From Herbaspirillum rhizosphaerae_A (lineage in GTDB: Bacteria > Pseudomonadota > Gammaproteobacteria > Burkholderiales > Burkholderiaceae_D): a stretch of DNA of 64,000 bases. Position 1 is the stretch's first letter. Every line of letters starts with the position of its first letter. A program made the position numbers and the translations under genes. Shown in pieces: positions 1 through 9,400 of this stretch. The notes beneath the pieces are model-generated. The model did no database searches. It was not told the DNA's origin and saw nothing but the letters and a program-made list of their open reading frames with translations. The stretch lies in assembly GCF_046025915.1 (NCBI RefSeq), contig NZ_JAQQFR010000006.1:266888-330887 (forward strand), given 5' to 3'.

Positions 1-125
1 CAACGCCAACTCCACCAGCCATGACGCCGCCGCCAGCACCGGCAGCTGATGCAAAACCTGCAGATGCAGCGCCACCGGCAACCCCGCCGGCCGACAACGC
101 TACCAACACCGACAAGAAGCCTTAA
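1..125 (+). CDS. C-terminal tail of a Pro/Ala-rich protein (partial)
   Basis: The only open frame that ends cleanly here reads through from the window edge to a TAA at 123-125. It encodes about 40 residues made mostly of Pro, Ala and Thr and ending in Asp-Lys-Lys-Pro. Such low-complexity tails are common on exported or envelope proteins, but nothing here identifies the family because the body of the gene lies outside the window. A rho-independent terminator follows 75 bases downstream, which supports a real transcript end. Confidence 0.55.
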   Translation, partial: TPTPPAMTPPPAPAADAKPADAAPPATPPADNATNTDKKP

Positions 126-198
126 GGTTCACTTCAGGTCGCGTGCGGGCTTAAGAGTTCGGGCACGCAGGTTTTTCGTATTGGTTTGGTAGTGGAAT

Positions 199-234
199 AA
201 CGCCCATGCCGGAGAAATCCGGGATGGGCGTTTT
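199..234 (+). terminator. Rho-independent terminator after the partial gene
   Basis: A 15-base stem (199-213 with 218-232) closes on a GAAA tetraloop, has one internal mismatch and runs into TTTT. It sits just after the Pro/Ala-rich gene and would end its transcript. Confidence 0.75.
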
Positions 235-366
235 CACGTTCAGCCTCAAATGAAGCCAATGAAGCAAATTTGAAAGTGTTTTTGAAGAAATGCGAACTTT
301 GTGGTGAGGAGGGAATCCTAAAAATGGTTGAACTGTTCCTTCAACCTCCCTCTTGAAAGGGAATTT

Positions 367-397
367 GACCCGCAGTCCATTGCTGCGGGTCTTTTTT
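367..397 (+). terminator. Second plus-strand rho-independent terminator
   Basis: A perfect 9-bp stem (367-375 with 383-391) is followed by six T residues on the plus strand. The minus-strand side has no comparable T run, so it does not look like the terminator of the minus-strand metQ-type gene. With an independent terminator already at 199-234, it may end a separate short transcript. Confidence 0.7.
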
Positions 398-441
398 CTT
401 CTGGCGCGACATGATTTTCTGTCGTCTACCGATGATGCCGC

Positions 442-1242
442 TCAGAATGCCGGCACCAGTGATCCCTTGAACTCGGCCTCAATGAACTTGCGTACTTCGT
501 CAGACTGGTAGGCCTTCACCAGTTTCTTCGCCCAAGGCTTGTCCTTGTCTTCCACGCGCGTCACGATCAGATTGGCATAACGGCCTTTAGCATCTTCAAC
601 GGCGATGGTGTCGCGTTGCAGAGAGAGACCGGCCTTGAAAGCGTAATCGTTATTGATCGATGCGGCAGCCAGGTCATCCAGCGAGCGCGGCAGTTGTGCG
701 GCATCCAGTTCCACGAGTTTCAGTTTCTTTGGATTCTCGATAACATCCAGCGGCGTGGCGTTGGTACCGTTTTCGCCGACACCGGGTTTGAGTTTGATCA
801 GACCTGCTTTTTGCAATAGCAGCAGGGCGCGATTGCCGTTGGATGGGTCATTCTGGATACCGATGCTGGCGCCTTGCGGCAATTGGTCAATTGACTTGTA
901 TTTCTTTGAATAGATGCCCAGCGGCGCGGTGATCGTCAGGCCGACCGGCACCAGCTTGTAACCGCGCGTCTTGATCTGGCTATCGAGGAAAGGTTTGTGC
1001 TGAAACGCATTGGCGTCGAGGTCGCCGGCAGCGAGTGCTTCATTCGGTTGCAGGTAATCGCTGAAGGTGATGATCTGAATGTCGAGGCCGTCGCGGGCGG
1101 CAACGCGTTTCACGACTTCAAATGTCTGTTCCGAATTGCCGACCGAAACTCCCACTTTGATCTTGGTTTTATCTTGTGCTGACACGGCAGTGCCGCTCAG
1201 AGCAAGGACGGTGAACAGTACTGAAATTGACCAGCGACGCAT
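442..1242 (-). CDS. MetQ/NlpA-family ABC substrate-binding protein
   Basis: A 266-residue periplasmic binding protein of the NlpA/MetQ family, whose members bind D- or L-methionine for the MetNIQ importer. An N-terminal signal peptide (residues 1-22, ending in Ala-x-Ala) is followed by the family landmarks VGVSVGNSEQTFEVVK, ANAFQHKPFLD and IQNDPSNGNRALLLLQ. Unlike most family members there is no lipobox Cys after the signal sequence, so the mature protein should be soluble in the periplasm rather than lipid-anchored. No MetN ATPase or MetI permease gene is adjacent, so the transporter partner must be elsewhere and the ligand is not proven to be methionine. Confidence 0.88.
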   Translation of the reverse strand: MRRWSISVLFTVLALSGTAVSAQDKTKIKVGVSVGNSEQTFEVVKRVAARDGLDIQIITFSDYLQPNEALAAGDLDANAFQHKPFLDSQIKTRGYKLVPVGLTITAPLGIYSKKYKSIDQLPQGASIGIQNDPSNGNRALLLLQKAGLIKLKPGVGENGTNATPLDVIENPKKLKLVELDAAQLPRSLDDLAAASINNDYAFKAGLSLQRDTIAVEDAKGRYANLIVTRVEDKDKPWAKKLVKAYQSDEVRKFIEAEFKGSLVPAF

Positions 1243-1377
1243 TTCTTCTCCCGAGGTTGTCTGTGCCTGTAAGCCGGCAACGACGCCGGCGAAGGCAAGG
1301 CGGGATGTTCACATATCGCTCGTTCCGGACGAACGAATGATTTTGCATGTCGATATGCGTAATGCGTCTCTGCCGGT

Positions 1378-2196
1378 CTATTTTTGCGTGACCGGCTTTT
1401 CCACACCGATGATGGCGCCGAAGGAGGGGCCGATGTCTGCTTCCAGCGAGGGATAAATGCGCGAGATGTTGCCATCGAGGTAGAGCGCATCGACGCATTG
1501 CAATTTATCGCGCAGGAACTGGGCGAAGTCGTGGAAGGTGATGGGATTTCTTGCCATCGCCAGCACGACCTTCTTTGACGGATCGATGCAGACCGCATTG
1601 CGCACGAACAGGTTGATGGAGCCGGGATCGAAGGCCGTATTGATCTCGCCGTTGCGCAGCATGATTGGCCCCGACTGCGTGGCGTACAGGGCTTGCGACA
1701 ACCAGCGCGGTCGGTCGCTGTCAACGCTGGCGGTATCGACAATGCGTGCCTGTTTTTCTTCCACGATAAGGACGCCGTTCGGCTGCAGATAAAAGTTGCC
1801 GTAGGCGTTCTGGCGCGTGTTGAGCTTGCGCAGCGTGACGCCGTTCTCGATATAGAGGCCAAGCGGTTTATGTTCTTTGTCGTAGATGCCGGCGTTGGTG
1901 GCACAAGTCAGATCCTTGCCTTGCGGACGCAGCCATGCGCGCAGATTGGCAAAGGTACCGAAGATAGTTCCGGCCGGATCCTTCCAATACATGCGCAAGT
2001 TGTCTTGTTGCAGATCAATCTGGCAGGTCGTGATGCTGATCTGGTTGTAGCGATACTGCCGCAACTCCGCAGCATGAGCTGCAGGCGTCAGATTGCTGTA
2101 GAGCGCAAAGCCTGCAGTCATTGCGAGGATGAGCGAACCGGCGACGTTGTTGATTTTGCGAAGAAACAAAAGCATGCAAGAGTGGCTAATGATCAT
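1378..2196 (-). CDS. DUF2233 / phosphodiester-glycosidase-family exported protein
   Basis: A 272-residue protein with a hydrophobic N-terminal segment (about residues 15-42, ending Ala-His-Ala-Ala), suggesting export. The body matches the DUF2233 family, related to the catalytic domain of the mammalian mannose-6-phosphate uncovering enzyme (phosphodiester alpha-GlcNAcase). Visible landmarks are CATNAGIYD, YGNFYLQPNG, ATQSGPIML and the conserved C-terminal ALYLDGNISRIY. In the family the Asn-Ala-Gly and Asp-Gly positions line the active site. Bacterial substrates are largely unknown. A second ATG eight codons in is a possible alternative start. It is probably monocistronic, sharing orientation with the upstream binding-protein gene at a 135-base gap. 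Confidence 0.82.
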   Translation of the reverse strand: MIISHSCMLLFLRKINNVAGSLILAMTAGFALYSNLTPAAHAAELRQYRYNQISITTCQIDLQQDNLRMYWKDPAGTIFGTFANLRAWLRPQGKDLTCATNAGIYDKEHKPLGLYIENGVTLRKLNTRQNAYGNFYLQPNGVLIVEEKQARIVDTASVDSDRPRWLSQALYATQSGPIMLRNGEINTAFDPGSINLFVRNAVCIDPSKKVVLAMARNPITFHDFAQFLRDKLQCVDALYLDGNISRIYPSLEADIGPSFGAIIGVEKPVTQK

Positions 2197-2593
2197 GGAG
2201 CGAAAAGGGCATCCCTCAAAGAGACATCGGGCTGTGGCGGGTTGTCGTGCGGTATTGTGACTTCTGCCGACCTATCCCGCCAGTGATAAAGAAGCCACTT
2301 CCCTGATTGAGCATCTGGAAGAGCAGGGTATCTGTTTGCTTTGGACGCGGTGGCAGGACGCTGGCGGGCGTCTGTCGAGCGTATGCCGGGCGAACCTCGG
2401 GGTGCAGCGCAACAAGATCATATATAGAAATATCGATTAATTTTTTTTGTTTTTTGAATGAAAGATGTGTGAAATATTATCGGGATGCGCAAAAAGAGCA
2501 AATATGGGGGCATCCGCATAAAAAAAGCTGTCGTATATGACGGAAATGTTACACTCCTGCCCCATAGCGCCAGCATCAGTAAAAATGAAGCGC
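2197..2593. other. Intergenic stretch without a recognisable gene
   Basis: About 400 bases separate the DUF2233 gene and the livK promoter region. The first half has normal GC. From about 2415 it becomes AT-rich, with long T runs around 2442-2457. Short open frames exist but have no credible start signal or family resemblance. The AT-rich part probably belongs to the livK control region. Confidence 0.5.
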
Positions 2594-2643
2594 TTTGTTC
2601 GTATTTTGTTCGTATTTGTTCATACGTAACGTCTATAACGTCT
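2594..2643 (+). promoter_or_regulatory. Tandem 11-bp direct repeats upstream of livK
   Basis: Three adjacent 11-base units lie at 2594-2604, 2605-2615 and 2616-2626. The first two are identical (TTTGTTCGTAT) and the third is degenerate. They are followed by a duplicated AACGTCT at 2628-2634 and 2637-2643. One unit per helical turn suggests a cooperative regulator-binding array about 60-110 bases upstream of the livK start. The regulator is unknown; Lrp-type control of liv operons is common, but these units are not an obvious Lrp box. Confidence 0.4.
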
Positions 2644-2700
2644 GCTCAATGTTGTTGTTGGTTACAGCCTGCAACGAATAAATATATTGGAGGAAATTCA

Positions 2701-3843
2701 ATGAAATCCGTATCCCCTTTGAACCGCCGCCTGACAAAAATCGCCATCGCCGTTGGTGTTGTCGCATCCGCAGTTTCCTTCGCCGGCACAGCCCAGGCTG
2801 AAACAGTGAAGATCGCGATCGCCGGCCCGATGACTGGCGCCGTGGCCCAATACGGTGACATGGTCAAAGCCGGTGCACTGACTGCAATCGAACAAATCAA
2901 TGCAGCCGGCGGCGCTGGTGGCAACAAGTTTGAAGCCGTCCTGATGGATGACGCCTGTGAGCCGAAGCAAGCCGTGGCCGTCGCCAACAAGATCGTCAGC
3001 CAAGGCATCAAATTCGTGATCGGTCACGTTTGCTCGGGTTCGACCATCCCGGCTTCCGATATCTATGAAAACGAAGGCGTCGTGATGATCACGCCGTCGG
3101 CGACTGCGCCTCAGCTGACCGAAGCCAAACCGCACAAGTATATTTTCCGCACCATCGGCCGCGACGACCAGCAAGGTCCTGCCGCTGCCAAGTACGTGGT
3201 TGAAAAGCTGAAGCCAAAGAAGGCTGCCGTTCTGCATGACAAGCAATCCTATGGTCAAGGCGTGGCGACTTCGGTCAAGGCCGGTCTGGAAGCGGCAAAG
3301 ATTCCAGTCGTCGTGTTTGAAGGCGTGAACGCCGGCGACAGCGACTACTCCGCCGTCATCACCAAGCTGAAATCGCAAGGCGTGGACTTCGTCTACTTCG
3401 GTGGCTATCACCCTGAAATGGGTCTGATCATGCGTCAGGCGCGTGAGCAAGGCGTCAAAGCCGTGTTCATGGGGCCTGAAGGCGTCGGCAACAAGGACAT
3501 CACTGCCATCGCCGGTCCTGCTTCCGAAGGCATGCTGGTCACACTGCCGGCCGACTTCGCTGCCGATCCTGCCAATGCTGCACTGGTCAAGGCTTTCGCT
3601 GCACAAAAGCGCGATCCTAACGGCCCGTTCCAGATGCCTGCTTACTCGGGTGTGAAGGTGATTGCCGATGCCATCACCGCCACCAAGTCGACTGATCCGA
3701 CCAAGGTTGCAGCGTACATCCACGCCAATTCCTTCAAGACACCAATCGGCACGGTTGAATACGACAAGAAGGGCGATCTGAAGTCGTTCAAGTTTGTTGT
3801 TTTCACATGGCACAAAGACGCAACGAAGACTGAAGCCAAGTAA
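2701..3843 (+). CDS. livK: Branched-chain amino acid ABC transporter, substrate-binding protein
   Basis: A 380-residue periplasmic Leu/Ile/Val-binding protein. The start at 2701 is set by a strong GGAGG ribosome site eight bases upstream and by the signal peptide that follows (basic start, hydrophobic core, cleavage near GTAQA|ETVK). The type I peri-binding fold is recognisable from IAIAGPMTGAVAQYGD, GVNAGDSDYSAVI and YFGGYHPEMG. It delivers ligand to LivHMGF, encoded immediately downstream in the same direction. A longer frame opens upstream of this ATG but adds an unrelated stretch before the signal peptide and was rejected. Ligand specificity within the LIV family cannot be read from sequence alone. 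Confidence 0.95.
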   Translation: MKSVSPLNRRLTKIAIAVGVVASAVSFAGTAQAETVKIAIAGPMTGAVAQYGDMVKAGALTAIEQINAAGGAGGNKFEAVLMDDACEPKQAVAVANKIVSQGIKFVIGHVCSGSTIPASDIYENEGVVMITPSATAPQLTEAKPHKYIFRTIGRDDQQGPAAAKYVVEKLKPKKAAVLHDKQSYGQGVATSVKAGLEAAKIPVVVFEGVNAGDSDYSAVITKLKSQGVDFVYFGGYHPEMGLIMRQAREQGVKAVFMGPEGVGNKDITAIAGPASEGMLVTLPADFAADPANAALVKAFAAQKRDPNGPFQMPAYSGVKVIADAITATKSTDPTKVAAYIHANSFKTPIGTVEYDKKGDLKSFKFVVFTWHKDATKTEAK

Positions 3844-3889
3844 TTTTTTCTCTGGCTTGCAGTAGTCGTCCATACTGACGTCCGATGCA

Positions 3890-3921
3890 AAATGCCCCAT
3901 TGCGGTAAGAATGGGGCATTT
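3890..3921 (+). terminator. Intercistronic hairpin between livK and livH
   Basis: A perfect 12-bp stem (3890-3901 with 3910-3921, loop of 8) lies in the 104-base gap between livK and livH. It lacks a proper T run on the plus strand. Such hairpins usually protect the 3' end of the abundant binding-protein mRNA or partly attenuate the downstream permease genes, giving more binding protein than membrane subunits. Confidence 0.6.
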
Positions 3922-3947
3922 GCACATCTATATTTGCCAGGTTTCCT

Positions 3948-4874
3948 ATGAATGAACTGCTCCCACAACTAACCCAGCAGCTCGTCAACGGGCTGAGTCT
4001 GGGTGCGATCTATGCATTGATCGCCATCGGCTACACCATGGTCTACGGGATCATCGGCATGATCAATTTTGCCCACGGCGAAATTTACATGATCGGTTCC
4101 TACGTCGGCCTGGTGACGCTTACCGCCATCGGCGTGCAGGCGGGCTACCCGTTGCCCTTGCTGCTCGGCGCTGCGTTGATCGTCTCCGTCGTGGTCACCG
4201 GCCTGTACGGCTGGACCGTTGAACGTGTCGCTTATCGTCCGCTGCGCGGCGGTCCGCGCCTGGTGCCGCTGATCTCGGCAATCGGCATGTCGATCTTCCT
4301 GCAGAACTATGTACAGATCGGCCAAGGCTCGCGCGACATGTCGGTTCCTGTCCTGATTTCCGGTGCGCTGGAATTCCAGATGGGCAGCGACTTTACCGTC
4401 ACCATTCCTTATTCGCGCATGATCATCGTCGGCGTGACGCTGCTGTTGATGGTCGGCCTGACGCTGTTCATCGCGCGCTCGCGTATGGGCCGTGCCTGCC
4501 GCGCCTGTGCGGAAGACATGGGTATGGCCAATCTGCTCGGTATTGATACCAACCGCGTGATTTCCTTCACCTTCGTGCTGGGCGCGATGCTGGCGGCGGT
4601 CGGCGGCGTGCTGATCGCACTGACCATTGGCAAGCTCAATCCTTACATCGGTTTCATCGCCGGCATCAAGGCGTTCACCGCCGCTGTGCTGGGTGGTATC
4701 GGCAGCATTCCCGGCGCGATGCTGGGCGGCGTGCTGCTGGGTCTGGCCGAGACATTCGCGGCGGGTTATCTGCCGGCGGAATACAAGGATGTGGTGTCTT
4801 TCGCCTTGCTGGTCTTGATCCTCTTGTTCCGTCCCACAGGTTTGCTGGGCAAGCCGGACGTGGAGAAAGTCTGA
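3948..4874 (+). CDS. livH: Branched-chain amino acid ABC transporter, permease LivH
   Basis: A 308-residue integral membrane protein with about eight hydrophobic segments, the usual length for LivH. Family landmarks include LVNGLSLGAIYALIAIGYTM near the N-terminus, INFAHGEIYMIG, and the cytoplasmic loop around GRACRACAEDMGMANLLGI that docks the ATPases. It forms the translocation pore as a heterodimer with LivM. The stop overlaps the livM start (TGATG), indicating translational coupling. Confidence 0.95.
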   Translation: MNELLPQLTQQLVNGLSLGAIYALIAIGYTMVYGIIGMINFAHGEIYMIGSYVGLVTLTAIGVQAGYPLPLLLGAALIVSVVVTGLYGWTVERVAYRPLRGGPRLVPLISAIGMSIFLQNYVQIGQGSRDMSVPVLISGALEFQMGSDFTVTIPYSRMIIVGVTLLLMVGLTLFIARSRMGRACRACAEDMGMANLLGIDTNRVISFTFVLGAMLAAVGGVLIALTIGKLNPYIGFIAGIKAFTAAVLGGIGSIPGAMLGGVLLGLAETFAAGYLPAEYKDVVSFALLVLILLFRPTGLLGKPDVEKV

Positions 4875-6096
4875 TGCCTACAACATTTAAAAACGCCGTG
4901 GCGGCGGCAATTCTGACCGCCATTCTGACTACGCCGCTGCTCGGTCTGCAATTGCAGCTCGAAGGCTATCGGGTGGTCTTGCAGGCGCACTGGACGCCGG
5001 TGCTGATCGCGGTGCTGGCGGTGTTCGTGTTCCAGCTGATCAAGCCGGCACTGACGCGCAGCACCAAGGGAGTACGTCTGCCTGCGTTGCCGAAGCTGCA
5101 GCCGCGTCAACAGAAGTACGCCTTGCTGATCCTCTTTGCGATTGCCGTGGTGTGGCCGTTCTTCGGTTCACGCGGCAACGTTGACGTGGTGACGCTGGCC
5201 CTGATTTACGTGATTCTTGGTCTCGGCCTGAACATCGTGGTCGGGTTCGCCGGTCTGCTGGATCTTGGCTATGTTGGTTTCTATGCCGTCGGCGGTTACA
5301 CCTATGCGTTGCTGAATCAGTACTTCGGTTTTACCTTCTGGGAGTGTCTGCCGATTGCTGCTGGTATGTCGGCCTTGTTCGGCTTCATCCTCGGTTTCCC
5401 CGTGCTGCGTTTGCGTGGGGATTATCTGGCGATCGTGACTCTGGGCTTTGGTGAAATCATTCGCTTGCTGCTCAACAACCTGACCTCGTTGACCGGCGGT
5501 CCGGATGGCGTATCGGGCATTCCGAAGCCAAGCGTGTTCGGCATCGAAATGGCGCGTAGCGCCAGCGTTGAAGGCGGTACCACTTTCCATGAAATGCTCG
5601 GCCTGACGTATCAGGGTGGTCACATGGTGATCTACCTGTATTTCGTCGCCTTGCTGCTGGTGCTGTTCACGTACTTCGTGACCAGCCGTCTGATTCGCAT
5701 GCCGATGGGACGCGCGTGGGAAGCACTGCGCGATGATGAAATCGCCTGCCGCTCGCTGGGTATCAATCCGACCAAGATCAAGCTGTCGGCGTTCACGCTG
5801 GGTGCTGCATTTGCGGGTCTGGCAGGCAGCTTCTTCGCGGCGCGCCAGGGGCTGGTGAATCCGGAGTCCTTTACCTTCATTGAATCGGCATTGATTCTGG
5901 CGATTGTGGTGCTGGGTGGCATGGGCTCGCAGCTGGGTGTGATTCTGGCGGCGATCCTGCTGACGATTTTGCCGGAAGTGGCACGTAGCTTTGCGGAATA
6001 CCGCATGCTGATTTTTGGTCTGGTGATGGTGTTGATGATGATGTGGCGTCCGCAGGGCTTGTTGCCGGCAACGCGTCCTCACGTGGAGTTGCCAAA

Positions 6097-6100
<4 letters not shown>
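4874..6100 (+). CDS. livM: Branched-chain amino acid ABC transporter, permease LivM
   Basis: A 408-residue permease, the second half of the LIV pore. An N-terminal extension with two hydrophobic segments precedes the conserved core (VVGFAGLLDLGYVGFYAVGG, RLRGDYLAIVTLGFGEI, WEALRDDEIACRSLGIN), the arrangement seen in proteobacterial LivM. The EAA-like loop around residue 290 contacts the ATPases. Start and stop codons overlap livH and livG respectively, so the three are translated as a coupled unit. Confidence 0.95.
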
Positions 6101-6875
<775 letters not shown>

Positions 6876-6879
<4 letters not shown>

Positions 6880-7583
6880 TGTTGCAGTTTGAACAGGTAC
6901 ATACCCATTACGGCGCTATCGAAGCGCTGCATGGCGTATCGCTGAATGTGCAGCAGGGCGAGATCGTCACGCTGATTGGCGCCAACGGCGCAGGCAAGAC
7001 TACCTTGCTGATGACCTTGTGCGGCAAGCCGCGCGCATCGAGCGGCAAGATCGTCTTTGAAGGCCTGGACATCACCCAGCGTGCGACGCATGAAATCATG
7101 CGCATGGGCATGGCGATTTCGCCGGAAGGCCGTCGCGTTTTCCCAAGCCTGACCGTGCTGGAAAATCTCAAGATGGGCGCATTCTTCGCTACGAATGAGC
7201 AAATCGAAGAGGGCGTGCAATACGTCTTCGGTTTGTTCCCTCGTCTGAAGGAGCGCACCAACCAGCGCGCCGGTACCATGTCCGGTGGCGAGCAGCAGAT
7301 GCTGGCGATCGGCCGCGCGCTGATGAGCAAGCCGCGTTTGCTGTTGCTGGATGAGCCGACGCTGGGTCTGGCGCCGCTGGTGATTGCACAGATCTTCGAC
7401 ATCATCCGCACCATCCGCGACAACGGTGTAACGGTGTTCCTCGTCGAGCAAAACGCCAACAAGGCGCTGGGTGTGGCCGACCGTGGCTATGTGCTGGAAA
7501 ACGGGCACGTGGTCTTGGCCGACACCGGCGCCAACCTGCTTGCCAATGATGCTGTGCGCAAGGCGTATCTGGGGCATGCCTGA
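6876..7583 (+). CDS. livF: Branched-chain amino acid ABC transporter, ATPase LivF
   Basis: A 235-residue ABC ATPase with Walker A GANGAGKTT, signature MSGGEQQM and Walker B LLLLDEPTLGLAP, followed by the LivF-typical VEQNANKAL. It is the last gene of the liv operon. The ATG at 6876 overlaps the livG stop (ATGATG; a second ATG follows immediately). A strong terminator lies 29 bases past the stop. Confidence 0.95.
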
Positions 7584-7611
7584 TCACGCAGCTCGATAAC
7601 GACCATCGCAA

Positions 7612-7649
7612 AAAAACGGCGCCTGCATTTTTTCAGGCGCCGTTTTTTA
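7612..7649 (+). terminator. Rho-independent terminator of the liv operon
   Basis: A GC-rich perfect 9-bp stem (7618-7626 with 7635-7643) is flanked by A7 upstream and T6 downstream. It can act in both directions and would end both livF transcription and the minus-strand gene starting at 8409. Confidence 0.9.
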
Positions 7650-7782
7650 ATGGATACCGCAATCTGACACCAGCCCGAGTCAGTGTATTTTCGTCATCAG
7701 AGCCAGGCGTTGACAGCTGTACCCGCGGTTGAGCCAGCCGGCACGTAACAATACTGGCGTGCCGGCTGGGAGCGGCTTACGG

Positions 7783-8409
7783 TTAGACTTTGGTGTCCAC
7801 GAATACTCCTTTTTGCGAGGCGACGGTTTTTCCTTTGACGTCATACACGTCCTCGGCAATGATGTGCTTTGGGGCGACGGATTTATTTTTTCGGCCTCTC
7901 CTTGTTCCTTGGCTTTCTGCAGCCGGCAAGCGATCGTTCAAATCGGCCATTTGTTTTTCGTCCGATACGGATATCTCTGATTTGTCCTTGTTCCTTGCGT
8001 CGCGTTTCTGTGCGGTCGCCGTTCCCGGTAAATAAGGCGGGATGTTCTCGTTCTTGTCACTATCCGCAGCGTCAGCGGTGGCAGGATCATTCTTCTTGTT
8101 TTTTCCGACGATTTTTTTCTTGTCAACTTCGTCTGCCTCTGATGGCGACGATTTTTTTGCACTCTGGCTTTCTGCTTCTACCAATTGCGCTTTTAAATTT
8201 TCGATCTTTTTCTGAGTTTGATCGCGAAGCTGCTTGGCTTTTTCCGGTGACAGTTCTTGCTTGTCAATGTCCGCTGCGTATCGCTCAAGAGCAGCGATTT
8301 CGGCTTTCAGACTCTGTGACTTGCGACGATCCTGCTCAAGTTGACGTGCACGATCAGTATCGGTTGGAGAAGGCCGTTGGGACAGTGTTCTTGATGATGT
8401 AATTTGCAT
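7783..8409 (-). CDS. Hypothetical coiled-coil, Lys/Asp-rich protein
   Basis: A 208-residue, highly charged protein without signal peptide or membrane segment. Residues about 19-85 form a predicted coiled coil (heptad-like Leu/Ala spacing in RARQLEQDRRKSQSLKAEIA and onward). Residues 85-140 are low complexity, rich in Lys, Asp and Ser. The C-terminus ends in a more ordered stretch (HIIAEDVYDVKGKTVASQKG). The layout faintly recalls FlxA-type proteins, but no motif proves it and I do not assign a function. Base composition is lower in GC than the neighbours. It is transcribed alone, with a terminator beyond its 3' end. Confidence 0.6.
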   Translation of the reverse strand: MQITSSRTLSQRPSPTDTDRARQLEQDRRKSQSLKAEIAALERYAADIDKQELSPEKAKQLRDQTQKKIENLKAQLVEAESQSAKKSSPSEADEVDKKKIVGKNKKNDPATADAADSDKNENIPPYLPGTATAQKRDARNKDKSEISVSDEKQMADLNDRLPAAESQGTRRGRKNKSVAPKHIIAEDVYDVKGKTVASQKGVFVDTKV

Positions 8410-8713
8410 GTTGTCCTCGCAAAGACTGGTGACATGCCGGCTTTATCGGTTGTTCATCTCGGCGACTCCAGTTTTTCTTGTCGAATTCCGGATATATAGA
8501 ATTATTTCTAGTGATATTGAAAATTAATTATGTTTCCCTCGCGATTCCCAGTATCTTGCCGTGCGCAATGAGGGATTGATGAGATATGGCCCCGTTGTCG
8601 AATTTTTCACAACGAGCGACCAACATTGTCGAGTGTTTTGCCCGCTATAAAAAACCGGCGGGCTCGGTTACAGTAAGTCGCTTACAGCAATCTAATCACA
8701 CCGAGGAAAACAC
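8410..8713. other. Divergent intergenic region with AT-rich core
   Basis: This 304-base gap lies between the divergently transcribed coiled-coil gene and the PaiB-like gene. An AT-rich segment at about 8490-8535 probably holds the promoter of the minus-strand gene. No confident -35/-10 pair, operator or small gene was identified. Confidence 0.4.
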
Positions 8714-9349
8714 GTGTACCTACCCAGCCATTTCGCCGAATCCGACCGTCAGGTCTTGCATCGCCTGATGCAGGACTATCCTTTATCGACACTGATTACG
8801 CAGTCGTCGGCCGGTCTGGACGCCAATCATATTCCGCTGATCTTGAGCGCCGAAGAAGGCGAGCATGGCGTTTTGCGCGGACACGTTGCGCGCGCCAATC
8901 CGGTCTGGAAAGACTATGTGGCGACGACCGAAGTACTGGCAGTTTTCCAGGGCGCAGATGCCTACATCTCGCCATCCTGGTACCCAACCAAGAAAGAAAA
9001 CGGCAAAGCCGTGCCGACCTGGAACTACGCTGTAGTGCATGCCAGCGGTCCCTTGCGCGTCATCGATGACGCCGAATGGCTGCGCGCGCTGGTGACCAGA
9101 CTGACAACGCATCATGAAGCTGCAATGGCGCAGCCATGGTCAGTCGGCGACGCGCCGCCGGACTATATCGAGAAGATGATCAGCGCCATCGTCGGCATTG
9201 AAATTCCGATCACAAAACTGGTCGGCAAATGGAAGGTCAGCCAGAATCAGCCGGTGCAAAATCGTGCCGGTGTGGTCGACGGTCTGCTCAGCGGCGCACA
9301 GCCGAATGGCGCTGCCATGGCGGCGCTGGTGGCGAGCAAGAAAGAGTGA
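8714..9349 (+). CDS. PaiB-family FMN-binding protein
   Basis: A 211-residue protein of the PaiB/FMN-binding split-barrel family (called transcriptional repressors after Bacillus PaiB). It opens with the diagnostic MYLPSHFAESD. It contains HIPLILS, LRGHVARANPVW, SPSWYPTKKENGKAVPTWNY and the C-terminal KISQN-like element (KWKVSQNQP), which together are the family core. The start codon is GTG at 8714, preceded by a GAGG site. Biological targets outside Bacillus are uncertain; a flavin reductase or flavin-sensing role is possible. No neighbour helps: it stands alone. Confidence 0.85.
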   Translation: MYLPSHFAESDRQVLHRLMQDYPLSTLITQSSAGLDANHIPLILSAEEGEHGVLRGHVARANPVWKDYVATTEVLAVFQGADAYISPSWYPTKKENGKAVPTWNYAVVHASGPLRVIDDAEWLRALVTRLTTHHEAAMAQPWSVGDAPPDYIEKMISAIVGIEIPITKLVGKWKVSQNQPVQNRAGVVDGLLSGAQPNGAAMAALVASKKE

Positions 9350-9400
9350 AGCGGAATAGGTGGGGCGACGTTGAAGCCGCGCCGAAAAAGCGCATCTTCT

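Noticed and set aside
2698..3927. 409-codon minus-strand frame opposite livK
   Set aside because: Antisense shadow produced by codon bias; no ribosome site and no recognisable domain, whereas livK is unambiguous.
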